This document shows, piece by piece, positions 9,501 through 16,490 of a stretch of 64,000 bases of DNA. Source of the DNA: Hymenobacter aranciens (GTDB taxonomy: Bacteria; Bacteroidota; Bacteroidia; Cytophagales; Hymenobacteraceae). Positions within the stretch are counted from its first letter, which is position 1. Each line of letters opens with the position of its first letter. Below the pieces are notes generated by a model that saw only the letters and a program-made list of their open reading frames with translations, was not told where the DNA came from and made no database searches. The stretch lies in NCBI RefSeq assembly GCF_030580865.1, contig NZ_JAUQSY010000005.1, forward strand, positions 124,001 to 188,000, in the 5' to 3' direction. The position numbers and the translations under genes are program-made.

Positions 9501-10040
9501 GGCCGTGCCCCCGCAACCCTGCTGGTCGTAGCCGTTGGCGGCGGTGGTGGTGGCAAAGGAGTTGGAGGCGGCCGTCGACTGGCAGGTAGCACCGCTGAGC
9601 GACAGCGGGGTGGCCGAACAGGGGTCGTCGTTGGCGATGCTGGTGACGAAACTGGTCGTGACGCCACTGGAGCTGCCGCCGGCACAGTTGCTTATCACCG
9701 TCACGGTGTAGTTGGTCAGCGGCTGCAGGTTCGTCAGCGGCACCGGCGAGGCGGTCGGGGCCGGCGTCACTGTCGTCACCGTTCCGCTACTGCCGGTCGA
9801 AGTATAAGTAATGGTGTAGGTTTGGGCCGTGCTGCTGGTCGTAAAGCTGAGTTGCGCGCTGCTACCGGTGATGGCGCTAACTGCCAGATTGCTCGGCGGA
9901 GCGCACTGGGCCATTGCACGTTGCCCAAATGCGGAGAGCAGCAGTAGAGTACTCGCAAGCAGGCAACTTCTGCTGCTGGTAAATGGCAATCGGAGGCCGG
10001 CTAATAACGTGAAAGTCAGGCCAAGGGTAGTCCTGGGCAT
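6540..10040 (-). CDS. Large T9SS-secreted modular protein (fibronectin III / PPC-like repeats)
   Basis: The protein has 1166 residues. The N-terminus is hydrophobic and ends in a signal-peptidase site near AMAQ (~45). Repeating ~235-residue modules follow: a fibronectin III-like domain (core Y.VTV..NCAGGSSS) and a Cys-containing beta-sandwich beginning NDDPCSATPL. That sandwich carries DVWFTFTTA, a TGNPAGQIRLFSA-type strand and TTYYVRV. Three full modules span ~46-760, a fourth diverged one ~763-990, and a last FN3 ~995-1080. The C-terminus is a type A T9SS sorting domain (VELYPNPAHHTATLRL through PAGMYLLRL to KHLLVE). The protein should be exported through the outer membrane and anchored or released. 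No catalytic domain is visible, so adhesion or matrix binding is the best guess. It is paralogous to the 33.2-38.9 kb gene. Confidence 0.88.
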   Translation of the reverse strand: MPRTTLGLTFTLLAGLRLPFTSSRSCLLASTLLLLSAFGQRAMAQCAPPSNLAVSAITGSSAQLSFTTSSTAQTYTITYTSTGSSGTVTTVTPAPTASPVPLTNLQPLTNYTVTVISNCAGGSSSGVTTSFVTSIANDDPCSATPLSLSGATCQSTAASNSFATTTAANGYDQQGCGGTATPRDVWFTFTTAASGPASTGATISVTGNPAGQIRLFSAASCNGPFTDIACSSNTQPGTRPAPPLTVAGLSPSTTYYVRVASNDAVTTGAFTICVADPPSCGDPNNLTVTPINGTSATVTFRPGFGNTSYVATYTTAAGPGLTVSPAPTGSPFTLNNLQPLTAYTLTLQARCAGGAQGTVLTQTFTTPHPYDEPATARALPLGGSTCTPVAASTQGSTSTVANGYASFGCMPAIGSSDVWFTFTTASTGAASTGATITVGNATPPPAGAAPASEVRVFQAPTGPTGPLTPLACAAGANNAPAPPLVVGQLQPGTTYYVRVRSSSIANTGAFTICVTDPPACPAPQNLTASPVGSTSQLINWGNAGGGGGTFTVEYGPTGFTPGTGQQVGGLTGTSTTLTGLTPGATYQVYVRQICGPTSSSTLVGPVSFTVPLQSNDEPCGAVALGPVGATCTPINASNVGATVTNPNGYQNPGNCGVGGFNPNDVWFTFTTTATGAGSTAATVQVTGNAAGRLRAFSASSCNGPFAAIGCSSGANNNMVAPPMELSQLTPGTTYYVQVSGFGPVDPTGPFTICVSTPPVCATPTTVRVDNISSSAAQLTFTAPAGNTGYTVTYAPIGGGTPVTVTPTPAGSPVALGPLSPSTVYTVTVQAQCAAGQGAPVTVPFTTPGVAPVNDECGGAILLTCGQFVSGNLVSATRTNDPNVRCGNGIMQGAGIFYRIVGTGDSIVVSTCNPGTNYPFEMMVFTGSCSNLQCLTGHRPNIACFPNQAFGNTVGFRTNVGADYYLFISQNNVGPNQRFQLSVQCLASQCPAPSGAAASQLTPTSASISFVAPAGTPPTSYTITAIPGNGSAPVVLQSPASPVALSGLLPGISYTVLVQTRCGSGFSPATATVAFLTPLSSRTAALAAQVELYPNPAHHTATLRLPAALRAAATAALYNGLGQCVRAVPLPATDTPTVLELQHLPAGMYLLRLNTSQGPVLKHLLVE

Positions 10041-10144
10041 AATTTAGGAGTAATTGGTGAGAAATGAACCGCCAATTATACAGGAAAGAACTTGAATTAC
10101 AAGTTCTCTCTTGTCCTAAAGGCTGATATTCTCCCCAACCCAGC

Positions 10145-10246
10145 GTTATCATCATTGACCAGGGCTGCGGACTGCGGGTTTCCCAGCCGTGCGCCTGCTC
10201 CAGAAAATGCTCGTGCACGAATCGTCGCTACGGAAACCGGAGCATT
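10145..10246 (+). pseudogene. Decayed 3' fragment of a LacI-family regulator gene
   Basis: This stretch aligns with the 3' end of the LacI gene at 5381-6421. It shares TTGACCA/GGGCTGCG, then CCAGCCGTGCGCCTGCTCCA-type sequence (matching ~6302-6318), and finally CGAATCGTCGCT near the end. Relative to the intact gene, ~60 bp (equivalent to 6329-6388) is missing between two TGCTC direct repeats, and a 1-bp loss shifts the frame upstream of that point. It is in the same orientation as the intact gene. It therefore looks like a remnant of a duplicated regulator now separated from its copy by the T9SS gene. Confidence 0.7.
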
Positions 10247-10297
10247 ATCAGTCAGATGACATACTTCCTCTTGACGAAGGCAGGGGCATTACTCCTC

Positions 10298-12496
10298 TCA
10301 CACAATCAGCTTCCGCAGCAACTGCCGGACCTCCGTAGGCGAGGCGACGTGGAATCGGGCCGACGAGTGCGGCGCCGAGCCCACCCGCACGGTAAACGCC
10401 TCGGCCGGCAGGGCGCGGAAGGTGTCCTCGTCGGTGCGGTCGTCGCCGAGGGCGAGCACGAAATCAGGGGTGTAGTAGCTGAGCCAGCGGGTGGCGGCAG
10501 CACCTTTGTTGATGCCGGCATTTTTGATTTCCAGCACTTTGTTGCCTTCCATTACCTGCAGGTCTGTATTGGCAGTCATGAAGGCCAGGTGGTTGAGCAG
10601 CTCGCGGGCGCGCACGGCGCCGAGGTCGGCGTCGGCGCGGCGGTAGTGCCACACCAGGGAGTATTCCTTTTCCTCGATAAAGGAACCGGCAGTGCGGGCC
10701 ACGTAGAGCTCCAGCACGGGGCGCAGTTCGCGCTTCCAGTCGTTGCGCAGGGTCTGGAACGTGGTCCACTCTTCGCCGGCAGCGCGCAGCCAGGCGCCGT
10801 GCTCGGCAATGAAATCGACGGGCAGGTGGCCCAGCCACTGCTCCAGCGTATGCCGGTCGCGCCCGCTGATGATGACCACGCGGGTGTGCGGCAGGTCGGT
10901 GAGGGCGCGCAGCAGCAGGCGCAGTTCCTGGTCGGGCTGCACCTGCTGCGGGTCGGCGTGGAAGGGCATCAGCGTACCGTCGTAGTCGAGCAGCAGCAGG
11001 CGCTGGCTGGCTGCCTGGTAGGCTTCGAGCAACTGGGTAGTGGGGGCGGGCGCGAGGGTTTCGGTAGCCAGGGTTTGCTGCTTGATTTTCGTGTAAGCCA
11101 GCTGGTTGAGGAAGAGCTTGGTCCAGGAGAAAATGTTGTAGCGTTCCACCAGTGCCTGCATGGCGGCCATGCGCTGGCGCTGCTCGTCCTCGGGCATCAC
11201 CAGGGCATCGTGCAGGGCCTCGGCGAGGCGGCTGGTGTCGGTGGGGTTGATGATGAGGGCATCGGACAACTCACGGGCGGCGCCGGCCCGCTCGCTAAGG
11301 ATGAGTACGCCGCGCTGGTCGGCTTTGCTGGCAATGAATTCCTTGGCCACCAGGTTCATGCCATCGCGCATGGGCGTCACCAGCGCTACTTCGGCCAGGC
11401 GGTAGAGGGAGGCCAGTTCTTCCAGCGGCAGCGAGCGGTAGAAATACTGAATCGGGTTCCAGCTGATGGTGCGGTAGCGGGAATTGATGCGACCCGTTAG
11501 CTCGTCAATCTCCTCTTTCAAAGCAGCATACTGCGCTACCTGGTCGCGCGAGGGCACCACCAGCATGATGAGGCTGACCTGCTCGCGCCACTCGGGGTAG
11601 CGCTCCAGCAGCAGCTCGAAAGCCCGGAGCCGCTGGGCAATGCCCTTGGTGTAGTCGAGCCGGTCGATGCTGAGAATGACGCGGGTGTCGCGCAGGGCTT
11701 CGCGGTAAGTGCGCTCGTGAGCCTGGGCGGCCTCGGAGGCGGCGGCTTGGGCGTAGCGCTCGTAGTCGATGCCCATCGGGAAGGCATCGACGCGCACGGC
11801 GCGCTGGCCCACTTCGAGCTGGCCGTTGTGAGCCGTGATTCCCAGCGTGTGCGACACCGCGCTGAGGAAGTGGCGCATGTAGCCAAAGGTGTGGAAGCCA
11901 ATTAAATCGGCGCCCAGCACGCCGCGCAGCAGCTCGGCGGCCCAGGGCAATACCCGGATGAGCTCGTAGGACGGAAACGGGATGTGCAGGAAAAAGCCGA
12001 TGCTGGCCTCGGGGCGGGTGCGGCGCAGCATTTCGGGCAGCAGCAACAGCTGGTAATCGTGAATCCAGATGGTGTCGTCGGGGCCGGACTGGGCCAGCAC
12101 GGCCTGGCAGAATTTCTCGTTCACGGCCACGTAGGCCTCCCAGTGGCTTTGCTCGTAGGTGGCAAACTGCGTGAAATAGTGAAAGGTAGGCCAGAGCGTA
12201 GAGTTGCTGAAGCCCTCGTAGTAGTCGCGGATTTCGGCTTCGGTGAGGAAGACCGGGGCCATGCTGTCGGCCTGTAATTGCTCGGTGACATACTGCTCCT
12301 CGGCGGGGTCGTTGACGAACAAGCCGGGCCAACCCACCCACACGTTGTCGCCCCGCCGGTAGATGGAGCCCAGGCCCGTGGCCAGCCCGCCTTCGCTGGG
12401 CTGAAACGTGAGACTATCGTCGGCGCGTAAGACTTTCGTGGGGAGGCGGTTGGAGACGATTATTGTTTTCAACATAAGGATTATTGTTTTCGACAT
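10298..12496 (-). CDS. otsAB: Bifunctional trehalose-6-phosphate synthase / phosphatase
   Basis: This is a fusion of ~732 residues. Residues 1-~480 are a GT20 trehalose-6-phosphate synthase with [62 protein letters not shown] and [12 protein letters not shown]. Residues ~500-732 are a HAD-type trehalose-6-phosphate phosphatase with [12 protein letters not shown] and [12 protein letters not shown]. Together they convert UDP-glucose plus glucose 6-phosphate to trehalose in the cytosol, for osmotic or desiccation tolerance. Start choice is ambiguous: a 21-bp tandem duplication gives two ATGs in frame (12496, MSKTII; 12475, MLKTII). The longer frame from 12589 adds an unlikely leader. No other trehalose gene is adjacent. 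Confidence 0.93.
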   Translation of the reverse strand: MSKTIILMLKTIIVSNRLPTKVLRADDSLTFQPSEGGLATGLGSIYRRGDNVWVGWPGLFVNDPAEEQYVTEQLQADSMAPVFLTEAEIRDYYEGFSNSTLWPTFHYFTQFATYEQSHWEAYVAVNEKFCQAVLAQSGPDDTIWIHDYQLLLLPEMLRRTRPEASIGFFLHIPFPSYELIRVLPWAAELLRGVLGADLIGFHTFGYMRHFLSAVSHTLGITAHNGQLEVGQRAVRVDAFPMGIDYERYAQAAASEAAQAHERTYREALRDTRVILSIDRLDYTKGIAQRLRAFELLLERYPEWREQVSLIMLVVPSRDQVAQYAALKEEIDELTGRINSRYRTISWNPIQYFYRSLPLEELASLYRLAEVALVTPMRDGMNLVAKEFIASKADQRGVLILSERAGAARELSDALIINPTDTSRLAEALHDALVMPEDEQRQRMAAMQALVERYNIFSWTKLFLNQLAYTKIKQQTLATETLAPAPTTQLLEAYQAASQRLLLLDYDGTLMPFHADPQQVQPDQELRLLLRALTDLPHTRVVIISGRDRHTLEQWLGHLPVDFIAEHGAWLRAAGEEWTTFQTLRNDWKRELRPVLELYVARTAGSFIEEKEYSLVWHYRRADADLGAVRARELLNHLAFMTANTDLQVMEGNKVLEIKNAGINKGAAATRWLSYYTPDFVLALGDDRTDEDTFRALPAEAFTVRVGSAPHSSARFHVASPTEVRQLLRKLIV

Positions 12497-12499
12497 AAG
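12458..12499. repeat. 21-bp tandem duplication spanning the otsAB start codon
   Basis: 12458-12478 and 12479-12499 are identical except for one base (A/G). Each copy contains an ATG on the minus strand and seven codons, so the protein N-terminus reads as a doubled M(S/L)KTII(L/V) motif. Confidence 0.9.
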
Positions 12500-12724
12500 A
12501 TAGTTGTCAGATGCTAAGCGTTTAGATGTACGCGGGAAAACCGGAATCAGCCAGAAATTTGGGTTAGCGCGAGTGGCGAAAGGTGGCATAACGCGGCACC
12601 AAAACCCGGCGCGGCGACGGATATTTACTCCGGTTTTCGGCCGCTTCCCGTATGCTAAACCAGGCCAGCGGGGTTAGTTAGAACCCCGGCCGGCGGCTAT
12701 TGTTCCCCCAACTCCTGCATTTCC

Positions 12725-13402
12725 ATGACCATCCTCCTCGTAGAAGACGAAGCTCGCCTAGCCTCTTTCATTCAGAAAGGTTTTGAAAATGAGGGGCATG
12801 AAATCGACGTGGCCTACGACGGCCAGGCCGGCTGGTCGATGGCCCAGCAGCGCGCCTACGACCTGGCCATCCTCGACGTGAACCTGCCCTACTTGAGCGG
12901 CCTGGAAATCTGCCGCCGCATCCGGGCCGATTACCCCAACATGGCCGTGCTGCTGCTCACCGCCCTCGATAGCCTCGACGACAAAGTGCTGGGCTTCGAG
13001 GCCGGCGCCGACGACTACCTGGCCAAGCCATTTGCCTTTAAAGAGTTGCTGCTGCGCGCCCGCGCCCTCACTCAGCGCCGGGCCGCCCTGCAGGGCCAGC
13101 GCCTGCTGAAACTGGCCGACTTACAGCTCGACCTCGACGCCAAAATCGTGACCCGCGCCGGGCAGCGCATCGACCTCACTACCCGCGAGTATTCGCTGCT
13201 GGAGCACCTGCTGCTCAATCAGGGCCGCATCGTGTCGCGGGTAGATATTGCGGAGCGCGTCTGGGAGCTGAACTTCGATACGAATACGAATATCATTGAC
13301 GTGTACGTGAGTTATTTGCGCAAAAAAATAGACCGGGATTTTACGCCTAAGCTCATTCACACGGTAGTGGGGATGGGCTACGTGCTGCGGGTCAACGAAT
13401 AG
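12725..13402 (+). CDS. OmpR-family response regulator
   Basis: The 225 residues comprise a receiver domain (1-~115) and a winged-helix DNA-binding domain (~125-223). Receiver landmarks are the acidic pair in ILLVEDEARL, the phospho-acceptor Asp in LAILDVNLPYLSG, the conserved Thr in LLLTALDS and the Lys in DDYLAKPFAFKELL. The C-terminal part shows LTTREYSLLEHLLLNQGRIV and VYVSYLRKKIDRDF, typical of OmpR/PhoB/CusR. The kinase gene begins 9 bp after the stop, so the two are co-transcribed. The RND efflux operon downstream on the same strand is the likely target, by analogy with CusRS- or BaeSR-linked pumps. Confidence 0.95.
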   Translation: MTILLVEDEARLASFIQKGFENEGHEIDVAYDGQAGWSMAQQRAYDLAILDVNLPYLSGLEICRRIRADYPNMAVLLLTALDSLDDKVLGFEAGADDYLAKPFAFKELLLRARALTQRRAALQGQRLLKLADLQLDLDAKIVTRAGQRIDLTTREYSLLEHLLLNQGRIVSRVDIAERVWELNFDTNTNIIDVYVSYLRKKIDRDFTPKLIHTVVGMGYVLRVNE

Positions 13403-13411
13403 CCAGGAATC

Positions 13412-14776
13412 ATGCTTATCCGGACCAAGCTGGTACTGCGCTTTACACTGCTGGTGGCGGGTATCTTGCTGGCGTTCTCGGCTTTTGTCTATTACTTTCA
13501 GGCCGAGGGCCGGCAGCAGCGCTTCCAGACCCGGCTATTGAGCAAGGCCGGGCTGGTGGGGCGGGTGCTACTGCGCCGCCGCCCACTTGGTAATACCGGC
13601 AGCGAGCTGCGTGCGCGCGACCTGCTGACGACCGCGCAGGAGCTCATCAGCATCTACGGGCCGGGTGGGCGGCTGCTTTACACCAGCGACACTACGACGG
13701 CTAATAGCTTATTCAAGAAACAGTATAAGCTTGGTGCGGAGCAACAAAACTGGCTAACGGTGGCGGAAGGGCGGCGCGAAACGGTGATGCTACGCTACGC
13801 TTACACGGGGCAGACCTACCAGATTTTCGTGTCGTCGGTGGATGAGCTGGGGTGGGCGAATATCGATAAGCTGGCGCTGGTACTGGTGGTGGGTAATGTG
13901 GGTGCGTTGCTGCTTATTATATTGACAGGCTGGCTGTTTGCGAATGAGTTTTTGCGCCCGGTAGCTCGCGTGGTGACGCAGGTGGAGCAGATTAACGCTT
14001 CCAACCTCAGCCAGCGCGTGGATGAGGGCAACCAGCGCGACGAAATTGCCCAGCTTGCCATTACCTTCAATCAGATGCTGGGACGGGTGCAGCACGCTTT
14101 TGAGGCGCAGCGCAGCTTTTTGTCTAACGCTTCGCACGAGCTGCGCACGCCGCTCACCACCTTGCAAGGCACACTGGAAACGTCGTTGGATTACGACAAA
14201 ACGCTGGCCGACAGTCAGTACAGTATGCAGTCGGCGCTGTTGGATGTGCGCCACCTCATCGACCTTACTAATGGCCTGCTTACGCTGGCCCGCACCGATG
14301 CCGCCGCGCTTGACCAGCGCCCGGTGCGCCTGGATGAGTGCCTAAGTCAGGCTATTGGCTACGCGCAGGGCAAATACCCGGGCCGGGAATTCCGGCAAAC
14401 GTTCGGGCAGCTGCCAGCGGACGACTCTGACGTTTTTGCCTTGCGGGGCAATCCGCAACTGCTCACCACGGCGCTCTTGAATCTGCTTGATAACGCGGCT
14501 AAATACTCGACTGGTCTAGTGACGGTAGAGTTGGGCTACAGCAATGCTACTACGCTGCTGGTGAGTGTAGAGGATAGTGGCGCGGGCATTGCGGCCACCG
14601 ATTTGCGGCTGGTGTTTGAGCCACTGTTTCGGGCGGCTGGCGTGGCTAAAGTACAGGGTAGCGGCCTGGGTTTGCCGCTGACGCAGAAGATTATCCGCTT
14701 GCACGGCGGACGGGTAGAGCTGAGTTCGGTGGAAGGGCAAGGCACGACGGCGCGCGTGTGGCTGCCAGTAGGGTAA
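13412..14776 (+). CDS. Membrane sensor histidine kinase, partner of the adjacent regulator
   Basis: The protein has 454 residues. Transmembrane segment 1 is at ~8-28 (LRFTLLVAGILLAFSAFVYY), a periplasmic sensor loop at ~30-155, and transmembrane segment 2 at ~158-180 (LALVLVVGNVGALLLIILTG). A HAMP-like linker follows (RPVARVVTQVEQINASNLSQ). The HisKA box is FLSNASHELRTPLTTLQGTL with the phospho-acceptor His. The ATPase domain has the N box TTALLNLLDNAAKYS, the G1 box VEDSGAGIA and the G2 box GSGLGLPLTQKI. The arrangement is that of CusS/BaeS-like kinases. The input signal is unknown; the linked pump suggests a toxic metabolite, drug or envelope stress. Confidence 0.95.
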   Translation: MLIRTKLVLRFTLLVAGILLAFSAFVYYFQAEGRQQRFQTRLLSKAGLVGRVLLRRRPLGNTGSELRARDLLTTAQELISIYGPGGRLLYTSDTTTANSLFKKQYKLGAEQQNWLTVAEGRRETVMLRYAYTGQTYQIFVSSVDELGWANIDKLALVLVVGNVGALLLIILTGWLFANEFLRPVARVVTQVEQINASNLSQRVDEGNQRDEIAQLAITFNQMLGRVQHAFEAQRSFLSNASHELRTPLTTLQGTLETSLDYDKTLADSQYSMQSALLDVRHLIDLTNGLLTLARTDAAALDQRPVRLDECLSQAIGYAQGKYPGREFRQTFGQLPADDSDVFALRGNPQLLTTALLNLLDNAAKYSTGLVTVELGYSNATTLLVSVEDSGAGIAATDLRLVFEPLFRAAGVAKVQGSGLGLPLTQKIIRLHGGRVELSSVEGQGTTARVWLPVG

Positions 14777-14907
14777 GGTTTTAAAAGGCTGTGGAACCGT
14801 CGGGCCCGGCCGCGTGCTGCACTACAAAAAGGCGGGTTTGCACCATTTTAAGGTTTTCTAATACCGCTTTCATCCGGTTTTAATACCGCATGCCTCCCTT
14901 TGTGGCT

Positions 14908-15165
14908 ATGAACAGCGCCCGTACCGCTACCGATACGCGTTATCGCATTCTTGTTTACCTGCTTACGGCAGTTTTAGTGCTTTCAACAGGGCTGAACTTC
15001 TATTTGCTGCGTGGCAGCACAGCAGCGGGGGAGCAGGAAGAGTCGGCTGATGCCGAAGAGTTAGCGGCGGTCGAGAGCGAGCTGGTGCGGGCCCGCCGCC
15101 AGCTGGCCCGCTGTCAGAGTATGGCTTCTGCGTCGGATACGCTGGCACTGCACGCCAGCGAGTAG
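14908..15165 (+). CDS. Small single-pass membrane protein, function unknown
   Basis: The protein has 85 residues from the ATG at 14908; an in-frame ATG at 14890 would add six. A basic N-terminus precedes one clear membrane helix (ILVYLLTAVLVLSTGLNFYL, ~13-32). The tail is acidic and predicted helical (EEESADAEELAAVESELVRARR-like composition), consistent with a short coiled coil. It lies between the kinase gene and the efflux adaptor on the same strand, so it may be part of that regulon. No family was recognised, and a spurious ORF cannot be excluded. Confidence 0.5.
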   Translation: MNSARTATDTRYRILVYLLTAVLVLSTGLNFYLLRGSTAAGEQEESADAEELAAVESELVRARRQLARCQSMASASDTLALHASE

Positions 15166-15230
15166 TTACACTCACTTTGGGGCTTTTGGTGAAGGACTTT
15201 GTAAAACAAATCATTGTGCGTAAGAATCAA

Positions 15231-16358
15231 ATGTTGTTTGCTCTGAATGGCTTGGGTACCGGGCTGTGGCTATTGGCCCTGGCCGTGGCAGTAAGCGCCT
15301 GCTCGGCCGATGGCAAAACGCCGGAAGAAGCCGCTCCCGCCGTGCCCACCCTGCCCGTAACCACGCTGGTGGCGGCCAACCAGCGCCTGTTCCACGAGTA
15401 CGTGGCTAATATTGAGGCCGAACGCAACGTAGAGGTGCGCGCCAAAGTGCGCGGCTACCTCGACCAGATTTTTGTGGATGAGGGCAAGCTGGTGAAGAAG
15501 GGCCAGCCGCTATTCCGCATCCAGCCCAGCGAATACCGCAACCAGCTTGACCGCGCAAAGGCCAGCGAAAGCGGTGCTGAGGCCGACGTTACCGCCGCCC
15601 GGCTTCAGCTGGAGCGAGTGAAGCTGCTGGTAGATAAGAATATTATTGCCAAAAGCGAGTTGGGGCTGGCCCAGGCCAAGCTCCACGCTGCCCAGGCCGC
15701 CGCCAACGGCGCCCGCGCCAGCCAGCGTACCGCTGGCCTCAACCTGGGCTACACGCTGGTGCGGGCGCCGTTCGACGGCATTATCAACCGCATTCCGCTG
15801 AAGGTGGGCAGCCTCATTGAGAATGGAATGCTGCTGACGACGGTGTCCGACTTGAGCGAGGTATTTGCTTACTTCAACGTGTCGGAGGCTGAGTACCTGG
15901 AGTATGTAAAAACCCGCGAGCGCCACCCCGAGCGCGCCAACTCCGATACCGTGACGCTGCTGCTGGCCGATGGCAGCCGCTACGCCCACCCGGGATACGT
16001 GGAAACGGTAGAGGGTGAGATTGACGAAAACACCGGCTCCATTGCCTTCCGCGCTCGTTTTGACAACCCTAAACGGCTACTCAAGCACGGGGCTTCGGGC
16101 CGGGTGCGCCTGGCCAATGTGCGGCCCGATGCGGTGCTGGTGCCGCAGCAGTCGGTGTTTGAAATTCAGGATAAGAACTACGTGTACCTGCTTGATAAGC
16201 AGAACCGGGTGAAGATGCACGCCTTCGAGCCGCAGCAGCGGACAGGACTGTCTTACGTGGTGAAAAGCGGGCTGCAGGCCGGCGACCGGATTGTGTATGA
16301 GGGCACGCAGGGGCTCAAGGATGGGCAAGTGATTCGGCCGCGGGACCTCACCCCCTGA
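15231..16358 (+). CDS. Efflux RND periplasmic adaptor subunit (membrane fusion protein, lipoprotein)
   Basis: The protein has 375 residues from the ATG at 15231, chosen because it gives a lipoprotein signal (LWLLALAVAVSAC, lipobox VSAC); a TTG at 15177 would only add a charged leader. Family landmarks in order are the first lipoyl half (AKVRGYLDQIFVDEGKLVKK), a helical hairpin (~90-160), the second lipoyl half (YTLVRAPFDGIINRIPLKVG), and the beta-barrel and membrane-proximal parts (PDAVLVPQQSVFEI, GLQAGDRIVYEGTQGLKDGQ). It bridges the inner-membrane pump and outer-membrane channel encoded next. The last codons (DLTP, stop) lie inside a palindromic repeat that begins at 16345. Confidence 0.94.
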   Translation: MLFALNGLGTGLWLLALAVAVSACSADGKTPEEAAPAVPTLPVTTLVAANQRLFHEYVANIEAERNVEVRAKVRGYLDQIFVDEGKLVKKGQPLFRIQPSEYRNQLDRAKASESGAEADVTAARLQLERVKLLVDKNIIAKSELGLAQAKLHAAQAAANGARASQRTAGLNLGYTLVRAPFDGIINRIPLKVGSLIENGMLLTTVSDLSEVFAYFNVSEAEYLEYVKTRERHPERANSDTVTLLLADGSRYAHPGYVETVEGEIDENTGSIAFRARFDNPKRLLKHGASGRVRLANVRPDAVLVPQQSVFEIQDKNYVYLLDKQNRVKMHAFEPQQRTGLSYVVKSGLQAGDRIVYEGTQGLKDGQVIRPRDLTP

Positions 16359-16471
16359 CGGCGCAACCCCGACCCCTCCCCTTCGGGAGAGGGGAGCCGG
16401 TCATGCACGACCTGAATTGTTAGGTTCCCCTCTCCCGAAGGGGAGGGGCCGGGGGTGGGGTTGACCGTCAG
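16345..16471. repeat. GC-rich palindromic element, family A (copy 1)
   Basis: This is an inverted repeat with CCTCACCCCC at the left end. It has arms around CCCCTCCCCTTCGGGAGAGG (left, ~16372-16391) and their complement (~16427-16449), plus outer arms CTGACGG and CCGTCAG (16465-16471). The left arm has a short internal loss relative to the right. It overlaps the 3' end of the adaptor gene and precedes the pump gene. Related copies are at 31784-31896 and 42118-42204. Confidence 0.85.
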
Positions 16472-16490
16472 AACGACTTAAAAAACAGAT

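Noticed and set aside
9245..9685. Long open frames opposite the T9SS genes
   Set aside because: They are Ala/Pro/Arg-rich shadow frames of GC-rich repetitive coding DNA without start context or family motifs.
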